A stretch of 64,000 nt of DNA from Coptis chinensis (Eukaryota > Streptophyta > Magnoliopsida > Ranunculales > Ranunculaceae), in assembly GCA_015680905.1 (NCBI GenBank), contig CM027381.1, forward strand, positions 62,981,501-63,045,500, given 5' to 3'. Below the pieces are notes generated by a model. It saw only the letters and a list, made by a program, of their open reading frames with translations. It searched no databases and was not told where the DNA came from. Below are positions 12,971-23,855 of the stretch, one piece after another. Positions within the stretch are counted from its first letter, which is position 1. The number at the start of each line of letters is the position of its first letter. Position numbers and translations under genes: made by a program.

Positions 12971-13170
12971 GCGCATACACTTCAAAGCTCATATCAATTT
13001 CATTCTTATTCATAAAAACTAATTACTCACTCCATAAACTATTGATATTTTAAGAAATTAAAACAACTAATCCCATGACAAGAGAAAATAAAATTAACTT
13101 CTACGTAAACTCTTCCAAATACTATACCCTAACGAGTAAAAATAGATTAATTCTCCGTACTCTCGATACT
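9615..13170 (-). other. Long 3' non-coding region of Athila B
   Basis: About 3.5 kb between the env-position ORF and the polypurine tract with no credible gene. It holds T runs near 10490-10523 and 12700-12726, a TAA-type microsatellite near 11605-11650, a second purine motif near 11281-11316 (minus-strand GAGGACAA upstream of GGGGT), and the microsatellite at 12883-12969. Open frames over 12460-13053 are built on these simple repeats and are not genes. Confidence 0.6.
12883..12969. repeat. Compound microsatellite (AT)n(GT)n
   Basis: About 28 AT dinucleotides run directly into about 15 GT dinucleotides. It explains the artificial IYIYIY/VCVCVC open frames in this spot. Confidence 0.95.
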
Positions 13171-14226
13171 TCAAGCTCCTTCCCGAACCTTGTCATTGCT
13201 ATCAATGTGCTCCAAAATTATCTTCCAAACTTCCTTGTCGGTACAATTTTTGTAAATATCTTCATCACTCCAATAACACCTCGACAACAACTTTCTTCCG
13301 TATTTGATGTCCAATTTAACCTTATAATCCCAAGCCAAGAGTCTAGAGCGCCTAAGAGTGATGTGTAGTGCATTGACTGTTTGAATTGGGACCCAATCTT
13401 TGTAGTGATTCTCTAAGCCTGGACACAAGTAACGTACCATCTTGCAAATAAAAACGGGGAGCACTAGCTTATTGGTGTTCCTAAGAAAGATGTATACGAT
13501 TTGTGTTAGCATCCTATAGAATACGTTGTAGAATTCACCATTCTCCAAAGCCTTTAGTAAGTGTAGGCTATATTTATCAGCAGAAAATAGATTAGGATCA
13601 CCGAAGATATTGGTAGAGATCCACATCAAAGCTAAGGCACGGTTTCGAGCAAAGGTGTTTATAGGGATGCGCTTGCGATCTATTACTTTCAAACCTGGTC
13701 CTAGTTGCTTCTCGTAGGTGAGAGCCCCATTCTTTGGTTCTTGGTTTAGAAAGTTTCTATTGACTCCTCGACTCATATCCTCCACCAATCCTGTTAGTTC
13801 ACGCCTAATCTCTTCATCTTCTACTCCAAACATCCTTGAAATCACTTCGGGGCTTATGCAGAAGTGCATGGTTTTAAGAGATCCTACTAGGTATCCCATA
13901 GTACTGAAGGTTTGAAGACAAGAATAGAATTCACGAACCATCTGAGGAGAGTAAGTGTCTTCTGGTGTATAAAACAAACCAGTCCAGTTTCTAACTTCTA
14001 GTTGATTTCCGAAGTAATGTCCTAAAGGGCTGTTAAACAAATCTTGATAGCACTTCTCTGGTATGATCTTGGCATCTGGAGAGAGATTGATTTGGGTGAA
14101 TTCAACAGTCTGGAATGTTCCTAAGTTTATGTAATTCATTGTAGCACATGGCCGGTTTATGATTTGAGAGGTATTTGCGGTGAAAGCGGTGAAATATGGA
14201 GAGTATGGGTCGATTTCTTCTAACAT
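13171..14226 (-). CDS. Athila B env-position ORF (351 aa, intact)
   Basis: An uninterrupted ORF starts at the ATG at 14226, about 640 bp downstream of the integrase C-terminus, where Athila elements carry an extra ORF after pol. Its function is unknown. The N-terminal 130 residues share a pattern with the two ORFs of Athila A and the remnant at 1201: PEKCYQDLFNSPLGHYF, then a G.F..PE.TYSP segment, EFYSCL, and a CISPEVISRMFGV segment. The middle (residues 170-290) is rich in hydrophobic helices (NRALALMWISTNIFGDP, VFYRMLTQIVYIFLRN). No clear signal peptide or membrane anchor is seen. It has stayed open while pol is broken. A TATA-like box lies about 80 bp upstream. It could be an env-like or an accessory protein; the sequence does not decide. 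Confidence 0.75.
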   Translation of the reverse strand: MLEEIDPYSPYFTAFTANTSQIINRPCATMNYINLGTFQTVEFTQINLSPDAKIIPEKCYQDLFNSPLGHYFGNQLEVRNWTGLFYTPEDTYSPQMVREFYSCLQTFSTMGYLVGSLKTMHFCISPEVISRMFGVEDEEIRRELTGLVEDMSRGVNRNFLNQEPKNGALTYEKQLGPGLKVIDRKRIPINTFARNRALALMWISTNIFGDPNLFSADKYSLHLLKALENGEFYNVFYRMLTQIVYIFLRNTNKLVLPVFICKMVRYLCPGLENHYKDWVPIQTVNALHITLRRSRLLAWDYKVKLDIKYGRKLLSRCYWSDEDIYKNCTDKEVWKIILEHIDSNDKVREGA

Positions 14227-14304
14227 GTTTTGGCTATGAAATACAGAATGAAAGAGATGTAGAACGTATTGAAATAGTGAACTCAGGAGATGCTACAAAG
14301 TATA

Positions 14305-14314
14305 GCTTTATAGG
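14305..14314 (-). promoter_or_regulatory. TATA-like box before Athila B env-position ORF
   Basis: On the minus strand CCTATAAAGC lies about 80 bp before the ATG at 14226. A second, stronger TATATAAG lies at 14574-14581, about 350 bp upstream. Either could start a subgenomic transcript for the ORF; this is inference from position and motif. Confidence 0.4.
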
Positions 14315-14866
14315 AGAAGTTTCAGACGTGCTCCATTTCTCTTCTAGTCAGAAACGCAAAGCTACATCTTCCTGACGCTGGGTAGATTTCTATTCCTTTT
14401 TGAACTTGAATTCTATAGACTCCTGACTCTCTCTTCTTTCTTTGCACGAAAATATTTAGTCTTTTGGGTTATGTTGGACTATCCTAAGTCCTCTAATCCT
14501 AATTAAAATGGAATTAGTATAAAGCTAACGAGAGTTGAAGTAGAAGTAGGAAAAAATCTTCTCTTATATAGTTGAAGCAATGTGAGTTTAGTGAGGATTT
14601 TGCTATGAATTTTCAGCACAGTGCAGTGCATCACTTTTTTTTTTTTTTTTTTTTTTTGATAAGAAATAATTTTACTATCTATTTAAACTACTTGGGTTGC
14701 CTCCCATAAGCTTAAGTTTAATGTCGCCAGCCGACATAGAGGGGAAACTTAAGTTTACCCCTTAACTAAATTAGGCTCATCTTCTAATGTGGTCCGATTT
14801 GCTCTATCCTTCGCTTTTTAGCGCAGAAAATAAGAAATGAATGGAGCTTATTGTAACCGGGTACTG

Positions 14867-16458
14867 CTAGTACAAGGATATAATCTTGCAACACCGTGGG
14901 TAGTTTATCCCATAGATTGTTTTCCTGATCGGTATGTCTTTGTATATTGGTTCTATAAGTAAAGTTTCCTCTATATCTCGTGTAGGTAGCTCTAAAAATG
15001 GTTTTAAACGGTGTGCATTTACTTTAAAACTAGTACCTCGTTTTGGATCCTCTAACTCTATTGCACCATGGTGTGTAACATTTCTTACAAAGTAAGGACC
15101 TGACCATCTAGACTGCAATTTTCCTGGAAATAATTCTAATCTAGAGTTATAGAGTAAAACTTTCTGACCTGAGTAGAAATCTTTCCTTAAAATTTGTTTA
15201 TCATGGGCTAGCTTTGTTCTTTTCTTATAGTTCTTTGAACTTTCATAGGCGCCACTCCGTATTTCTTCTAACTCATTTAGTTGTAGCTTTCTTTGTTCTC
15301 CAAACCTTATCTAATTCGAAGTTCATGGCTCTAACAGCCCAATAGGCTCGGTGTTCTAGTTCGATTGTAGGTGACAAGTCTTGCCATAGACAATAATGAT
15401 AAGGGGACATAGCTATAGGAGTTTTGAATGCAAAGACGATAAGCCCATAAAGCATCATTAAGTCTAAAATACCAATCTTTCTTCAAAGGGTTAATTGTTT
15501 TCTCTAGAATATTTTTAATCTCCCTATTCGAAACTTCGGCTTGCCCATTTGTTTGTGGATGGTATGGAAGAGCAAATTTATGTGTTATTCCGTACTTGGA
15601 CATTAGATTTCCAAATACCCGATTGCAAAAATGCGAGCCATTATCACTAATTATAGCTCTAGGAGTTCCGAACCTAGGTAAAATATACGCTTTAAGAAAA
15701 TCTACGACCACTTTATGATCAGCGGTCCTTGTTGCTACGGCTTCAACCCATTTGGACACATAATCAACTGCCACTAGGATGCATAGAAAACCATTAGATT
15801 GAGGAAAAGGGCCCATAAAGTCTATACCCCATACGTCAAAAATTTCACATATGAGAATGGATTGTTGGGGCCATTCATTTCGTTTGGTTATTTTTCCTAA
15901 ATGTTGGCATCTAGAACAGGCTTTACAATAGGTTATAGCATCTCTAAACATGGTGGGCCAATAAAATCCACACTGCAAAATCTTAGCAGCGGTTTTTCTT
16001 GAACCAAAATGCCCACCACAAGCTTGGTCATGGCAAAAAGATAGAATAGATTGTTGCTCAAATTCCGGGATGCATCTACGGATTATCTGATCTGGGCAAT
16101 ACTTAAATAGGTAAGGGTCATCCCAAAAATAATCTTTTACTTTGACGAAGAAAATATCCTTCTCTGGTTTGGTCCAATGAGATGGGATTTGATTTGTCAC
16201 TAAATAATTCACGATGTCAACATACCATAGTACTTGTGAAATATTATAGAGGTGTTCGACAGGAAAGTTTTCTTGAATAGGTGGGGATTCTACAAGAGAC
16301 TCACACACTAGCCTAGATAAATGGTCAGCAACTACATTTTCCTTTCCTTGTTTGTCGTGGATTTCTAAGTCAAATTCTTGTAAAAGAAGGATCCAACGAA
16401 TTAAACGTGGCTTAGCATCTTGTTTAACTAATAAGTGGCTAAGCCCGCGCATGATCAA
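14867..16458 (-). pseudogene. Athila B integrase
   Basis: Integrase inserts the element cDNA into the genome. The ORF at 15331-16458 starts with the end of RNase H ([20 protein letters not shown], with [11 protein letters not shown] after it). It then has the HHCC zinc domain (H..H in the [11 protein letters not shown] region, C..C in ACSRCQHLG) and the catalytic core with its three acidic residues visible: D in GIDFMGPF, D in SDNGSHF, E in [12 protein letters not shown] frameshift near 15330-15460 separates the core from the C-terminal domain at 14867-15330 ([11 protein letters not shown] and VNAHRLKPF), typical of Athila integrases without a chromodomain. Non-functional as it stands because of the frameshift. 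Confidence 0.85.
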
Positions 16459-16930
16459 GATAAAACTATAACTTTAGATCCAATAAGGTACGAACGAAAT
16501 TTGTCAAGGGAAAAGACGATAGCTAACAACTCTTTTTCAGTTGTGGAATAGTTTCTTTGAGCATCATTAAGTGTTTTACTCGCGTAGGATATTACATAAG
16601 GTACTTTGTCCACTTTTTGGCCTAGAACAGCTCCTACTACGCATAATCGGATGCATCGCATTATAATTTCAAAAGGTAATCTCCAATCGGAGGTTTGATC
16701 ATTGGTGCGGTTGTGAGTGCATGTTTAAGTTGTTCAAATGCGGTAAGGCAATCTTCCCCAAATTCAAAATCATTATCCTTGACTAAGAGATTTGTTAAAG
16801 GCCGTGCAATTTTGCTAAAATCCTTAATGAACCTACGGTAGAAACCGGCGCGTCCTAAGAAGGCTCGAATATCTTTTACACATTTTGGGGACAGGGAGTT
16901 TAGCTATTAACTCAACTTTTGCTTTATCCA
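16455..16930 (-). pseudogene. Athila B RT connection and RNase H
   Basis: RNase H removes the RNA strand during reverse transcription. Reading minus strand, the thumb/connection part (KDIRAFLGRAGFYRRFI, then [11 protein letters not shown]) runs from about 16900 to 16700 in shifted frames. It is followed by RNase H at 16661-16455 with [19 protein letters not shown] and [15 protein letters not shown]. Frameshifts near 16890 and 16660 break it. It continues into the integrase frame. Confidence 0.8.
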
Positions 16931-17534
16931 CTTCAATACCGCATCGACACGGAATGACCTAAAACAATCCCTTGTTTTACCATAAAATGACATTTCTCCC
17001 AGTTAAGTACTAGGTTGGTGTCACGACATCTTTTTAAGACTAAAGATAAATGGTGTAGACAATCGTCAAATGTAGATCCAAAAATAGAGAAGTCATCCAT
17101 AAAGATTTCTATGAATTTTTCTACCATGTCGCTAAAAATACTCATCATACAATCACTGGAAGGTAGCAGTCGCGTTACATAAGCCAAAAGGCATACCTAT
17201 AAGCAAATGTTCCAAAGGGACATGTAAATGTAGTCTTCTCTTGATCGTCGGGATGAATAGGGATTTGGTTATATCCCGAAGTATCCATCTAAGAAACAAT
17301 GAAAAATGCTTGGCGGCTAATCTTTCTAGCATTTGGTCTATGAAAGGTAAAGGAAAGTGATCCTTTCTAGTAACACTATTTAGCTTTCTATAGTCAATGC
17401 ATACTCTCCATCCGGTTTGCACTCTAGTAGGCACTAACTCATTGTGATCGTTGGCTACAACCGTTATACCTGATTTCTTCGGTACTACTTGTCTTGGACT
17501 AACCCACTTACTATCCGATATTGGGTATATAATG
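16931..17534 (-). pseudogene. Athila B reverse transcriptase
   Basis: RT copies the element RNA to DNA. The N-terminal fingers read YPISDSKWVSP...VVPKKSG, then VCIDYRKLN and KDHFPLPFIDQMLERLA (17434-17320). The palm follows with GMPFGLCNA near 17190. The catalytic box appears as FMDDFSIFGS near 17100, an FMDD form of YVDD. At least three frame changes (near 17530, 17300 and 17180) prevent one continuous protein. It sits between protease and RNase H, as expected for Ty3/gypsy. Confidence 0.85.
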
Positions 17535-18677
17535 TCAAAGATCTAGAAGTTTGATTATTTCTGCAAGTACCACTTCTTTCATGTTAGGATTTAGACGTCG
17601 TTGTGGTTGGCGAGAAGTTTTGGCATTTTCTTCTAGGTGAATTCTATGTTGGACAACTGAAGGACTTATCCCTTTTATGTCACCTATGGACCATCCTATA
17701 GCTTCTTTGTTTTCTCTTAGAGTTTCTAATAGTTTAGTTTCTTGTTTACTAGTTAAGTCTGAAGCTATCACAACGGGTAATTCCTTTGCCTCATCTAGGA
17801 ACACATATTTTAAGTTTGCAGGTAAAGGTTTTAACTCACGCCTAGGTGGTTCCGTTAATATAGGTGGTTCAATTATATCCTGTGTCTTTTCTTTAAATTT
17901 ATTAGATGCACCTGGAATGTTCTCATCTAGCAATGCATTAACCTGACATCTAACACTATCCTTTTCATAATCAGTAACTAATTGTGATAGGCACATTAAC
18001 AGTGGATCTTCTGGATAGGTTTGTTCAAATGTTTCGGATACTAATTCCTCAATCATACACATATCATCTACCCCTTCGGTATCATCAAGATGTTTCATAA
18101 GCTTAAAAACGTTTACTTCCACTTTTAGATTCCCAAATGTTATTGTCATGCTCCTATTCCTACAATTTATTAAAGCTTCTGCTGTAGCTAAGAATGGTCT
18201 ACCCAAGATGATAGGAATTTGGTTTCCATTTGTAGGTAAAGTGTCAAGAACTATAAAATCAACGGGGTAATAAAAATCAGAGACCTTGATAATCACATCC
18301 TCGATTACCCCTCGTGGAATCTTAACAGATCTATCAGCTAACTGTAGTCTAACATTTGTTGGTTTCAAGTATTTTAACCCTAGTCGTTTATAAACTGAGT
18401 AAGGTAACAAATTCACACTAGCACCTAAATCCAATAATGCTTGATCAGTGTAGTTCTCTCCTATTCTACACATAACTGTAGGACTACCGGGGTCCTTATG
18501 TTTTACTACGGCTTGGTTCTGTAGAAAGGATGAACAACCTTGTGCAAGGAAAACTTCTTTTGGGATATTTGTTTTCTTTTTTACTAGGTCTTTTATGAAT
18601 TTGGCATAGGAAGGCATTTGTTTAATTAAGCGCTTTAGAAAAGGAATATTGATATGTAGATTTTTAAAAATATTCAT
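17535..18677 (-). pseudogene. Athila B aspartic protease region of pol (380 codons open)
   Basis: This open frame holds a retropepsin-type protease that cuts Gag-Pol. The active site LLDLGASVNLLPY lies near residue 82, and the flap and second half appear as VDFIVLDTLPT and IPIILGRPFLATA near residues 137-165. The rest is the acidic linker leading to RT (ELKPLPANLKYVFL near residue 290, IGWSIGDIKGISPS near 330). It ends at a stop just where the RT frame begins, so a frameshift separates it from RT. The start methionine is not meaningful because this is part of a Gag-Pol reading frame. Confidence 0.85.
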
Positions 18678-18699
18678 GATCTCATTATAATCGTGCTTC

Positions 18700-19637
18700 C
18701 TTTTTGTTATCTTTCAACCTAGAGGGAATGGTGCGGGTGGAATTTTTTTTCCACCTGCTCTTTGGTTTTCTCGGTTTCAACCGGCTTTTCCTTATCTGTT
18801 GTTATAATAACTTCATCGAGAATCGGTATGTCAACTTTGTTATCTACTTTCTTTCCGGACCTAAGGGTAGATATCGAAGTTAACTCCCTCCGTGGATCTT
18901 GGATGAAGGAGTAGTTTCAACTTGATAAACATTTCTGCCTTTTGGATTTTGTTCAGTTGGCTTGGTAAGGTTCCTTTGGGTGCATCTCATGCTAGACTAG
19001 CTAGTATCCGATTGAATTGTTGGCTCATCCGTTGAGTCATAACATCAAATTTTTGGTCAATCCTTTTGAATTCATTCTCGGTCTTGGTAGCTAAAGCTTT
19101 CATGGTTTCATCTATGGCATTGGGTTGGGTTTGGTAATTAGCCATAGGATCTATGGCTAATTCTCTATTCATTTTGTTTGTTGTTGTTCTTTGTTGTGGT
19201 TGTGGATAATCTTGTAGGGCTCTATTATTCATGTATTGTTGCCTATTGTTCCCTTGATTACCTTGAAAACCATATTGGTTTTGTTGTGGAGGCATATTCT
19301 GTCTCCATGAATTGTTTGAGTTATTCCTAAGATCCGGGTTATAGTTGTTGTTGTTGTTAAAATTATTTTGATAACCCGGTCTTTTGAATGTATTAAAAGC
19401 ACAAACATCATCGATACCTTGAGCAACAAATATAGAGCAAACTGAAGTGTCATGATCTCAGTAGTAAGGCAATTTTCACAAAATTGATTGACACTCATTG
19501 CTTGTTGAGGTTGATTATTCTTTGAAGGGTTTAAAGTGAATGAATCAAATTTCTTGTTTAAGTTTTCGATTCCTGTGGTTAAACTAGCAATGGCACCTTC
19601 AAGTTTCTCATTAAGTTCATTTTTAACCTCATACATA
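18700..19637 (-). pseudogene. Athila B gag, 3' part
   Basis: Downstream half of gag, cut from the upstream half (26241-26936) by the Tat insertion; the split lies at codons for SFSKPG and MYEVKNELNEK, which join in frame when the Tat element and one target copy are removed. It has a charged coiled segment (MYEVKNELNEK, then TTGIENLNKKFDSF), a CCHC zinc knuckle split by a frameshift near 19465 (FCENC, then HDTSVC in the next frame), then a Q/N-rich stretch (NQYGFQGNQGNNRQQ) and a final helix (ENEFKRIDQKFDVM). Confidence 0.75.
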
Positions 19638-19642
19638 CCTGG
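19638..19642. other. Target site duplication CCTGG, left copy of Tat insertion
   Basis: CCTGG at 19638-19642 precedes the LTR start TGTTTCGG and is repeated exactly after the right LTR at 26241-26245. Confidence 0.9.
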
Positions 19643-20117
19643 TGTTTCGGCAATAAACTGCTTCAACACAACGAAAGCAATGATGACGAACGCACTAAGA
19701 AACAGAGGATTTTGATGTTGGGGGAGATGAAACTGAACCAAATAATGGCTGCCTACGTACCCAAGATCTATTCTCTAGGGATCAAGTTTCCACGTAGTTC
19801 CTTATGAAAAATAATGTGGTATTTATATAGGTAGAGTAAAGAGTCCTTGTAGCTCAAGTAATCTTGTTGCTTGAGTAATTGTGATAGAGTATAACTGTCA
19901 ACTGATAACTATCTTTTTGATAAGAAATGAATCCGGAGATAAATCAACGATATTTAGTGGCAAGCCATGTGGCTAAGGTTCAGCCTTAGACACATGAGTT
20001 AATAGGCCTGTACATTGATCCATGATATTGCGAATTGGGCTTTAGCCCTATTGATTAAATGAATAAAATAAAGACCCCTACTAATGGACGTTTGCCACGT
20101 AGGTGGGGGTCGAAACA
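19643..20117 (-). repeat. Tat 3' LTR (475 bp)
   Basis: Starts TGTTTCGGC and ends GTCGAAACA, a 7-bp perfect inverted terminus. It carries a TATTTATATAGG box. It is the partner of 25766-26240. Confidence 0.95.
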
Positions 20118-20949
20118 CCGCTCCCTCTTTGTCAGGCGAACAAAGTTCACATGGCAAAGAAGAGAAGATAAATTATGGAAAACGTGAAATAACAAAAGAG
20201 TAAGCGGAGTGTATAACAAAGTGTCGTGTGAACGTAAACGATAAAAAAAATGGACAATCGGGCAGAAGTCGTGAATTATCGGAAACGAAATAATGTTAAA
20301 TTAACGTGTCTTTGGGGCCTTATGACGTAGTGAAATAAAAGATGGCAGAAAATGCACAAAAAAATAAAAAATAAAAGAAAAGATGCATAGAAATAAAATT
20401 GCAAAAAAAAATCGATTGGCGAAAACTGTACCGAACGCGTCACGTAAGAATATGAAATTTGAATTCGATGATGCGTGCCAACGGAATAGTGATACGGGGA
20501 TTAGACCGTTGACTGTTGAGAAAATTTCGCGAATTATTGTGAACGGAATAAGTGGAATTCGAAAAACGGACAAAAGTCAAAAATTATGTTTCGGAAAAAC
20601 TAGAAGAGGTGCACGTGGAAACACCTTAGATAACTAGGACTCCACAAATAAATCCGGAGTGGATAACGCTTATCAGCGAGTCTCCCATCTTAAGTTAGTT
20701 TGGATGGCAGACTTATACACCGACTGAAAGACCGGACCAGCGCAAGGAAAGAATAAATAAGGAGAGACTCATCCAAACCAGTAGGTTCGACGAAGAAAAG
20801 CTGCGGGTAGACGAAGAAAAGCTGCGGTCTTATATCTGATACGCAACCTCGTCTTCTGTCGCCTCTACTTGCAGGTAACCCCTCGCCTCATCGTCTTCTT
20901 CTCCGTCTTTTGTTTTTTTGTTTTGTTCGTTTTTATTGCTGCATATTCA
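20118..20949 (-). other. Tat 3' non-coding region with purine tract
   Basis: The polypurine tract (20118-20130) abuts the 3' LTR. The rest has no sense-strand gene. On the plus strand, CTTATATCTG at about 20833 could be a TATA box for the antisense ORF further right, followed by a pyrimidine-rich leader. Confidence 0.5.
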
Positions 20950-23400
20950 CTGGTTCTTCCTGTTGCAAGCGAGCCAACTGACTCGAGGCTTCTCGTCGTG
21001 ATGCTAGAGATTAGGATGAACCACAAGGAGAAACAAACCGTCCAGGAAATCTGGAGTCGGAAAAACGTTGACGTTACTCCATCCCGAGTTCTAGCAGTTG
21101 TGACTGCTGTAGGGCGCTGAAGTTGGTTCGCGCACCTGTTGCTTTTATGGCTTGATGCAACGGTGTAATCCTTGATGTTTTATATCTCGCCATTTAGACT
21201 TATGTGGAAGCTCTGGAAAAAACAAACGAATGTGGAAGAAGACACGCTGTGGCGGTTCCAAAAATTACAAAGTGAATCAAACACGATCTAGGGCAGCGCC
21301 GAGTAAAGGAGGAGATCGCTGTAAGCATCCTTTGTGGACATGCTTTTTTTTTTTTTTCGTGGCCGTTGGTTTTTGTATTGAACTTCATCAGGAATGGCTA
21401 TGGAAGACGGACTGAGATGCGAAATTGATGGCGCTGGTATTCAAAACAATATAATCAAACATGATACGGTGCAATGCCTTCTAAGGAAGGGCATCGTAAC
21501 CGCTGGTTTATAATCCGGCTTGGTGCATTCGGAAGATATATGAACAAACATGATACGGTGAAACGCCCTCGAAGGAAGGGCACCGTACCTGTGTCCCATC
21601 GAGTTGGCCTGGTTCGTCCTTGTGGCCTCAGTGAACCCGGTTTTCGAGCAATCTGACCCGATTTTTTTTTTTTTTTTTTTTTTGCAGGTAGAACTACCGT
21701 ACTATACGGGCGAAAAATCTCGAGAAGAAACCTCGATGACGATCGCAGACTTGGTGAGGTGGAAAGAAGGTGACAGATACAGCGACTACCTGGAACCGCG
21801 TCGATGGTCGCTTAAAGAAATACAGAAAATACTAGGACTCGAGAAATTTGAGATGGAGGAAGTGTACGAATTTGAAACGAAAGGCGAAAAAGATGAAGTA
21901 GTAATGACTTACACACAATTAAATTGCGAGAGTGCAATTTAAGCAAAAAAATTGAGCAATTATTGAGTTATTTTGAGCTGCCGAAGAAAACGGAGAAAAG
22001 TTCGGAGAATATGACAAAGCGGTGTCGGAAACAGATATGTTAGTATTTTATTTTTTTCCAGTTAGCTTCAAATTTTGGTTAAGTCTGAAAGACTAACGAA
22101 AAAATTTGTATTTGCGTCACAGGTTGAAACGGCGGAATTACGAACAAAAGATATTGACGAAAAGTTTCGAACGGAAAGATCACAATGCCGTAGAAAAAAT
22201 AATAATAAAGAAGCTGAATAAAGTTTTCACTTAGAAAGTTAACGTAATGCGAATTTTTGCCGCACGGAGAAACAACAGTTGGACGAGCCTCGGAAAGTTT
22301 CGCTCAGAAAGTTCGGCTTAATGCCTTAGAAAAAATAATGAAGCTGTCAAAAAATTTCAGTCGGTAAATTTCTCGTAGAAAGATCGGCAGAATGCCTTCT
22401 AAAAAGTAATGATGCTGACGGAAATTTTCACTCGGAAAATTTTTCGGAGAAAGATCGGCACAATGCCATAGAAAAAATAATGACGCTGACGAAAATTTTC
22501 GCGAAAAAATGTGACGTAATGCAAATTCTCGCCGCACGGAGAAACGGCGGTATTATGAGCAAATTATATTCATAAAGAGTCGATGGAGAAAAATTTAGCA
22601 CAGAAAGACGTCAATTAATGTCGTAGAAGAATTAAAGAAGCTGACAGAAGTTTCGTTGAGAAAGAGCGGCACAATGCCTTAGAAAAAGAATGACTGCGGA
22701 AAATAGTTAACCGAAAGCGGAAAATAAAAGAACTGGATTGTAAAGGAAAGAATGATAGAGAATGTCGGGGTGACTATTTGAAAACCAATGGCTAAAGAAA
22801 AAGTGTCGTTCACCGTGGATGAACTCGAAAAATACTTTAAGCGGTGCCAATGATTATTGACAACATGAAACAGGTATGTTAGTATTTTTTTATAAGTTGT
22901 CGTAAAATTTTGGTTAAGTCTGAAAGACTGACGAAAAAATTTGTATTGTTGTCGCAGGTTGAAATGGCGGAATTACGAGCAAAATATAGTTACAAAGAGT
23001 CGACGGAGAAAAGTTTCGCGCAGAAAGATGTCAAGTAATGTCGTAAAAGAAATTAAATAATGAAGTTGTCAGAAAGTTTAACTCGGAAAGTTGTACTCGA
23101 AAAGTTCGCACAAGGCCTTAGAAAAAATAAGGAAGATGAAGAAAGGTTTTGCTTAGGGTGATCGATCCGCAATGCCGCCGTAGAAGAAATAAAGAAGTCG
23201 GAGAAAATTTTAATTTCAGAAAAATTGATGAAAAATGTCTCTCGAAATATCGCCCAATGCCTTAGAAGCCGACGGAAAGTTTCGTTGAGAAAAAGCGCAA
23301 TGCCTTAGAAAAATAATAAATGCGGAAGATAATTAACCGAAAGTGCTAAAAGCCGAAGCGAATGCAGATTCGAAGAAGAAAATGAAGATTTAATTGAGCG
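20950..23400 (+). pseudogene. Antisense ORF region of the Tat element, with introns
   Basis: On the plus strand, opposite to the element, there are exon-like pieces. One follows a T-run and CAG acceptor at about 21685 and reads ELPYYTGEKSREETSMTIADL, then RYSDYLEPRRWSLKEIQ and a charged helix, to 21942. Two copies of a short intron (22035-22122 and 22874-22957) each end CAG before GTTGAAA.GGCGGAATTACGA. The second keeps a good donor (CAG/GTATGT); the first has AT in place of GT. The downstream part is made of 71-bp repeats coding for helical, charged protein. Antisense extra ORFs between pol and the 3' LTR are known from Tat elements, so I assign it there. Stops and frame changes mean it is not functional. 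Confidence 0.45.
22140..23340 (+). repeat. Degenerate tandem repeats of about 71 bp in the Tat element
   Basis: The unit contains GAAAGATCGGCACAATGCC then TAGAAAAAATAATGA.GCTGA. The AATGCC word recurs at 22320, 22391 and 22462 (71-bp steps) and in looser form near 22616, 22673, 23170, 23255 and 23300. A larger duplication of about 835 bp overlaps it (22035-22200 and 22874-23040). Confidence 0.7.
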
Positions 23401-23855
23401 ACCGTAAGATAATTGACAGAGACAAGTGATTAGGTAATTGTGTGAATGTAATACCATAGAGCTAAAACTTCTTTTGATGAAAAATAAATAAAAATAAAGT
23501 ATGTATTTGCTATTGAATGTTGTTGCTGTGATAGATAACATACCTGTGGAAAACTGACAATGTGGTTGATTTATATAGTTGAAATGAAATAGAACGAGAT
23601 GCCCCCACGTAGAGAAAAACGCCCCCAATGCGTACTTAACTTTGCAAAATTAGGCTAAGCGAGTATAAAAGCATTCAAACTTGGGCTGACGAAGCTAAAC
23701 ATGGTAATCTCGTCAGATTTTGTCGGAACGATAGTAATAGACTAAGCGAGCATAAAAAACGTTCAAACGTAAACTGACGAAGCTAAATGTGGTAACTTCG
23801 TCAGATTTTTTCGTAATGATAGTAATGAACTAAGCGAGCGTAAAAACGTTCAAAC

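Noticed and set aside
12768..13053. Open frames of IYIYIY and VCVCVC on both strands
   Set aside because: They are made by the (AT)n(GT)n microsatellite and have no protein character outside it.
13718..13915. 65-codon plus-strand open frame
   Set aside because: Antisense shadow of the intact 351-codon Athila B ORF.
22140..23340. CRISPR-like array from the regularly spaced AATGCC words
   Set aside because: The repeats are degenerate along their whole length with no distinct spacers, and lie in a plant retrotransposon.
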